From contig USDK01000082.1 of assembly GCA_900553355.1 (NCBI GenBank), positions 1 through 8,318 of the forward strand: a stretch of 8,318 bases of DNA. The letters are read 5' to 3'. A program made the position numbers and the translations under genes. The stretch is from an uncultured Lachnospiraceae bacterium. GTDB lineage: Bacteria > Bacillota > Clostridia > Lachnospirales > Lachnospiraceae. Shown here one piece after another: positions 6,399-8,318 of the stretch; position 1 is the stretch's first letter, and the number at the start of each line of letters is the position of its first letter. Under the pieces are notes generated by a model that saw nothing but the letters and a program-made list of their open reading frames with translations, had not been told where the DNA came from and did no database searches.

Positions 6399-7262
6399 TT
6401 AGTCATGGATCTTCATGCCATGCAGCATCTTGATGAACCCAGGATCATCGTGGTTCACGATCTCGCTGTGTCCCAGATCAAGCTTTGCGATCTCTGCCAT
6501 ATCTTCATCACTAAGGGCAAAATCCCAGATATCCATATTCTGCACCATGCGGTCTTTGTGCACGGATTTCGGAATTACGACCACGCCTCTTTGCACATTC
6601 CACCGAAGGGCTGTCTGAGCCGCGCTCTTCCCATATTTTTCCCCGATCTTTGTCAGTACCGGATGAGTGAAGATTCCATAATTTCCTTCAGCAAATGGTC
6701 CCCACGCTTCTGGAACCACTCCGTATTCTCTCATGAGAGTCAGGGCGTTTTCCTGCTGGAAGAATGGATGCAACTCTACCTGATTAACCGCCGGGATCAC
6801 TTCTACGCTCTCACAGAAGTCTGCAAGGCGCGCCGGATAAAAGTTGCAGACACCGATGGCTTTCAGCTTTCCTTCTTTGTAAGCTTCTTCCATGGCACGG
6901 TATGCGCCGATATAATCCTTCAGTGGCTGGTGGATCAGATACAGATCCAGGTAATCCAGGCCCAGATTGTCAAGAGAGGTCTGGATTGCTTTCTTTGCTG
7001 TTTCATATGTGGCGTCCTGTACCCACAGCTTGGTGGTGATGAACAGCTCTTCTCTTGGAACGCCGCACTTTTTGACAGCCTCTCCTACCGCTTTCTCATT
7101 CATGTAAGCCGCAGCGGTGTCGAGCAGACGGTATCCGCTTGCGATCGCATCCAGCACTGCCTGCTCGCACTGTGCCGGATCCGGCACCTGAAATACTCCA
7201 AAACCTTCCATCGGCATTTTGACTCCATTATTTAATGTTACATATTCCATACCATGATCCAT
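6399..7262 (-). CDS. Aldo-keto reductase (AKR5-like, 2,5-diketo-gluconate reductase type)
   Basis: This 287-residue protein is a full-length soluble NADPH-dependent (alpha/beta)8 aldo-keto reductase. The catalytic tetrad is complete: D48 in RLLDTA, Y53 in AAYMNE, K78 in TTKLW and H111 in LIHQP. The motifs GVCNF (137-141) and NQVELHPFF (160-168) are present. The cofactor loop IPKSVHKDRMVQN (230-242) has K232, S233, R238 and N242, which bind the NADPH 2'-phosphate. Such enzymes reduce aldehydes and ketones, including methylglyoxal and other toxic carbonyls; the physiological substrate is not evident. The ATG at 7262 has AGGAG 9 nt upstream, while the in-frame ATG at 7250 would be too far from it. 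It is divergent from a MerR-family regulator and preceded by a MerR-type promoter, which argues for induction by the regulator's signal, probably reactive carbonyls. It converges with the SMR gene. Confidence 0.94.
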   Translation of the reverse strand: MDHGMEYVTLNNGVKMPMEGFGVFQVPDPAQCEQAVLDAIASGYRLLDTAAAYMNEKAVGEAVKKCGVPREELFITTKLWVQDATYETAKKAIQTSLDNLGLDYLDLYLIHQPLKDYIGAYRAMEEAYKEGKLKAIGVCNFYPARLADFCESVEVIPAVNQVELHPFFQQENALTLMREYGVVPEAWGPFAEGNYGIFTHPVLTKIGEKYGKSAAQTALRWNVQRGVVVIPKSVHKDRMVQNMDIWDFALSDEDMAEIAKLDLGHSEIVNHDDPGFIKMLHGMKIHD

Positions 7263-7295
7263 TCTCTGTCACTCCTTGCAATTGATCTCTTTTTT

Positions 7296-7316
7296 TATTA
7301 CAATGATATTGTAATA
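7296..7316. promoter_or_regulatory. Perfect 21-bp palindrome over the -10 box of the reductase promoter
   Basis: TATTACAAT-GAT-ATTGTAATA is a perfect inverted repeat with 9-bp arms. It covers the -10 element (7308-7313) and predicted start (about 7301) of the reductase promoter. It is separate from the MerR-type dyad at 7318-7334 and has a different sequence. It looks like a repressor operator or a second binding site; it has no flanking T-tract or GC-rich stem to be a terminator. Which protein binds it is unknown. Confidence 0.65.
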
Positions 7317-7338
7317 CCCGGTAGTAACTACCGGTCAA
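7308..7338 (-). promoter_or_regulatory. MerR-type promoter and operator of the aldo-keto reductase gene
   Basis: On the minus strand TTGACC (7333-7338) and TACAAT (7308-7313) are separated by 19 bp, the overlong spacer characteristic of MerR-activated promoters. Inside and overlapping the -35 box is the dyad CCGGTAG-TAA-CTACCGG (7318-7334). MerR proteins bind such a dyad and twist the DNA to align the two boxes for sigma-A polymerase. The neighbouring MerR gene at 7436 is the obvious activator. Confidence 0.85.
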
Positions 7339-7342
7339 CCTT

Positions 7343-7377
7343 TTTTTGAATCTGTTTCAAAAATTTTATTTCAAAAA
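7343..7377. repeat. AT-rich inverted and direct repeats before the MerR gene
   Basis: TTTTTGAA (7343-7350) and TTCAAAAA (7356-7363) form an 8-bp-arm inverted repeat with a 5-bp gap. TTTCAAAAA occurs again 14 bp on (7355-7363 and 7369-7377). They lie upstream of the MerR gene, whose own promoter I cannot place with confidence; TTGAAT at 7346-7351 could be a -35 box but has no good -10 partner. Low complexity makes chance repeats likely. Confidence 0.35.
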
Positions 7378-7435
7378 CACATTGCCAAAATCTATCACAT
7401 CCGTGTGTAAAAACTGACAGGAGGAAACCAGATTG

Positions 7436-7840
7436 ATGTATTCGATGAAAGAAGTCTGTGATCTGACCGGTATGAAATATGAGACATTAAAATATTACTG
7501 CAATGAGGGTTTGGTTCCCAATGTAAAACGAAATGAAAACAATTACAGAGTTTTCGACGACAGGGATGTGGCATGGATCAACAGCCTGTCTTGTCTGAAA
7601 CGATGCGGCATGGGAATCGTGGAAATGAAAGAATACGTCGCCTTGTGCTTCAAAGGCGAGCGTTCCATTCCCGAACGCAAACAGATTTTGGCTAAAAAGA
7701 AAGAATTATTGGAAAGGAAACTGCGTGAAGTTGAGAACTGTATTGACTATATCGACGGAAAACAGCAATTTTACGACGACGTCCTGTCCGGAAAGATCCC
7801 ATACACAAGCAACCTGATCGACATACCAAAAGAAACGTGA
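7436..7840 (+). CDS. MerR-family transcriptional regulator, AdhR-like
   Basis: The 134-residue product begins YSMKEVCDLTGMKYETLKYY, then CNEGLVP and NNYRVFDDRDV, the canonical MerR helix-turn-helix and wing, followed by LSCLKRCGMGIVEMKEYVAL and a long C-terminal coiled coil (about 85-120, rich in K, E and L) for dimerisation. There is no C-terminal metal-binding cysteine cluster. C53 falls where the AdhR subgroup has its conserved cysteine (C52 in Bacillus subtilis AdhR, which senses aldehydes), and the following 'KGERSIPERKQIL' resembles that subgroup. It probably activates the divergent aldo-keto reductase through the 19-bp-spacer promoter. C8, C22, C57, C67 and C102 are additional cysteines. 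The start is uncertain: AGGAGG (7419-7424) is 11 nt from ATG 7436 but 8 nt from an in-frame TTG at 7433, which would add one residue. A hairpin terminator follows. Confidence 0.92.
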   Translation: MYSMKEVCDLTGMKYETLKYYCNEGLVPNVKRNENNYRVFDDRDVAWINSLSCLKRCGMGIVEMKEYVALCFKGERSIPERKQILAKKKELLERKLREVENCIDYIDGKQQFYDDVLSGKIPYTSNLIDIPKET

Positions 7841-7860
7841 TCTGCCCCGGTACAACAAAG

Positions 7861-7915
7861 CCCCTCACCGAAGATCCGGGCTTCCTCTGCCTTCAGATCT
7901 CTGTGAGGGGTTTTT
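7861..7915 (+). terminator. Intrinsic terminator between convergent MerR and V-ATPase D genes
   Basis: CCCCTCAC (7861-7868) pairs with GTGAGGGG (7903-7910), followed by TTTTT (7911-7915). An inner stem AGATC (7872-7876) with GATCT (7896-7900) extends it. On the minus strand the same stem is followed by CTTTGTTG, so it may also end transcription of the V-ATPase gene. An alternative hairpin AAGCCC (7858-7863) with GGGCTT (7878-7883) would compete with the left arm. Confidence 0.85.
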
Positions 7916-7920
7916 ATATC

Positions 7921-8318
7921 TCAGCCGGCTGCTCTCGCCTCTTTCTTCTGTTTCATTCGTTTGATGACTTTCAGTCTCGTAAACTCTTCACGCTCTTTTT
8001 CTTCCAGCGCATTGGTAATGTTGTATACAAGCTGTGTGTACATCGGAATGGTAATATTCTGAAGCGCATTCGCACGCTTCTGTGTCTTCTTGATATTCGT
8101 AGCCAGACGGTACGCGGCATTTTCCACCATCGAAAGCTTCACCGTCAGGTCTTTTACTTTCTGAAATGCTTTTGTCGCCTGGTCGATCGATTCTCTCGTT
8201 GTGCTGAACGAATAAGTCGGCATCTCATTTGCCGGGGTATAACGCACATGCGGAATCTCGGTTCCCATGATACTTCGTGTCTGGATCGTGATGGAATTTT
8301 CGATCGGCACCGTATAAG
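7921..8318 (-). CDS. atpD: V-type ATP synthase subunit D, C-terminal part (cut by window edge)
   Basis: The minus-strand frame is open from the right edge to a TGA at 7921-7923, giving 131 visible residues. The GTG at 8310 is internal, because the frame continues upstream to the edge (Y-T-V-P-I-E). The region NIKKTQKRANALQNITIPMY matches the hallmark 'ei.kTrrRvNALE.v.iP' of subunit D, followed by the helix YNITNALEEKEREEFTRLKV and a basic tail ending in KKEARAAG. Subunit D is the coiled-coil central stalk that turns inside the A3B3 head and transmits rotation to the membrane ring. Full-length members are about 200-220 residues, so about 80 N-terminal residues lie outside. The rest of the V-ATPase operon is expected upstream, beyond the right edge, and this would be its last or near-last gene. 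The family is clear; naming varies between atpD and ntpD. Confidence 0.92.
   Translation of the reverse strand, partial: YTVPIENSITIQTRSIMGTEIPHVRYTPANEMPTYSFSTTRESIDQATKAFQKVKDLTVKLSMVENAAYRLATNIKKTQKRANALQNITIPMYTQLVYNITNALEEKEREEFTRLKVIKRMKQKKEARAAG

Noticed and set aside
6405..7235. 276-codon plus-strand open frame inside the aldo-keto reductase gene
   Set aside because: It is antisense to a reductase with an intact catalytic tetrad. The translation is rich in H, C and F without recognisable motifs, so it is a shadow.
1..8318. CRISPR array, insertion sequence, prophage or tRNA/rRNA gene
   Set aside because: I saw no regularly spaced repeats, transposase motifs, terminal inverted repeats with target duplications, or cloverleaf-like stretches. 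The gaps are short and accounted for by promoters and terminators.

Overview
The window looks like a chromosomal segment of a Gram-positive anaerobe of class Clostridia, most likely a Lachnospiraceae-type gut bacterium. The clues are moderate GC, strong AGGAGG-type ribosome binding sites, consensus sigma-A promoters, a V-type ATPase subunit, and small one-component regulators next to single-gene outputs. This is inferred from style, not from a species-specific marker. I see no RNA gene, insertion sequence, CRISPR array or phage gene.

Left end (1-2820, minus strand): a short, UvrB-domain-less UvrA paralogue (class II UvrA, 833 aa) is followed by the first 64 codons of a MarR-family regulator that runs off the left edge. 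The MarR gene has its own consensus promoter and a palindromic leader that looks like an autoregulatory operator.

Middle (2821-6349, plus strand): four genes, each apparently with its own promoter. They are a ketopantoate-reductase-family oxidoreductase, a membrane-anchored SAM-dependent methyltransferase with a perfect inverted repeat at its predicted transcription start, a LysR-type regulator with a candidate LysR box over its own promoter, and a four-helix small multidrug resistance (SMR) transporter. An intrinsic terminator after the SMR gene ends the block.

Right part (6399-7840): an aldo-keto reductase on the minus strand is divergent from a MerR-family regulator. The intergenic region holds a textbook MerR-type promoter: TTGACC, a 19-bp spacer carrying a dyad, then TACAAT, pointing at the reductase. 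The regulator has a cysteine at the position of the sensing cysteine of AdhR-type MerR proteins, so the pair reads as a carbonyl/electrophile-responsive switch driving a carbonyl reductase. A second, perfect 21-bp palindrome over the -10 box is unexplained and is the most interesting non-coding signal here.

Right edge (7921-8318, minus strand): the C-terminal part of V-type ATP synthase subunit D, convergent with the MerR gene and separated from it by a hairpin terminator.

Overall this is a run of small stress and detoxification modules: DNA-damage or drug-protection UvrA2, SMR efflux, aldehyde reductase, and their MarR, LysR and MerR regulators. I do not see a clearly new multi-gene system. 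The novelty is mostly in the regulatory DNA and in an oxidoreductase with altered active-site positions.
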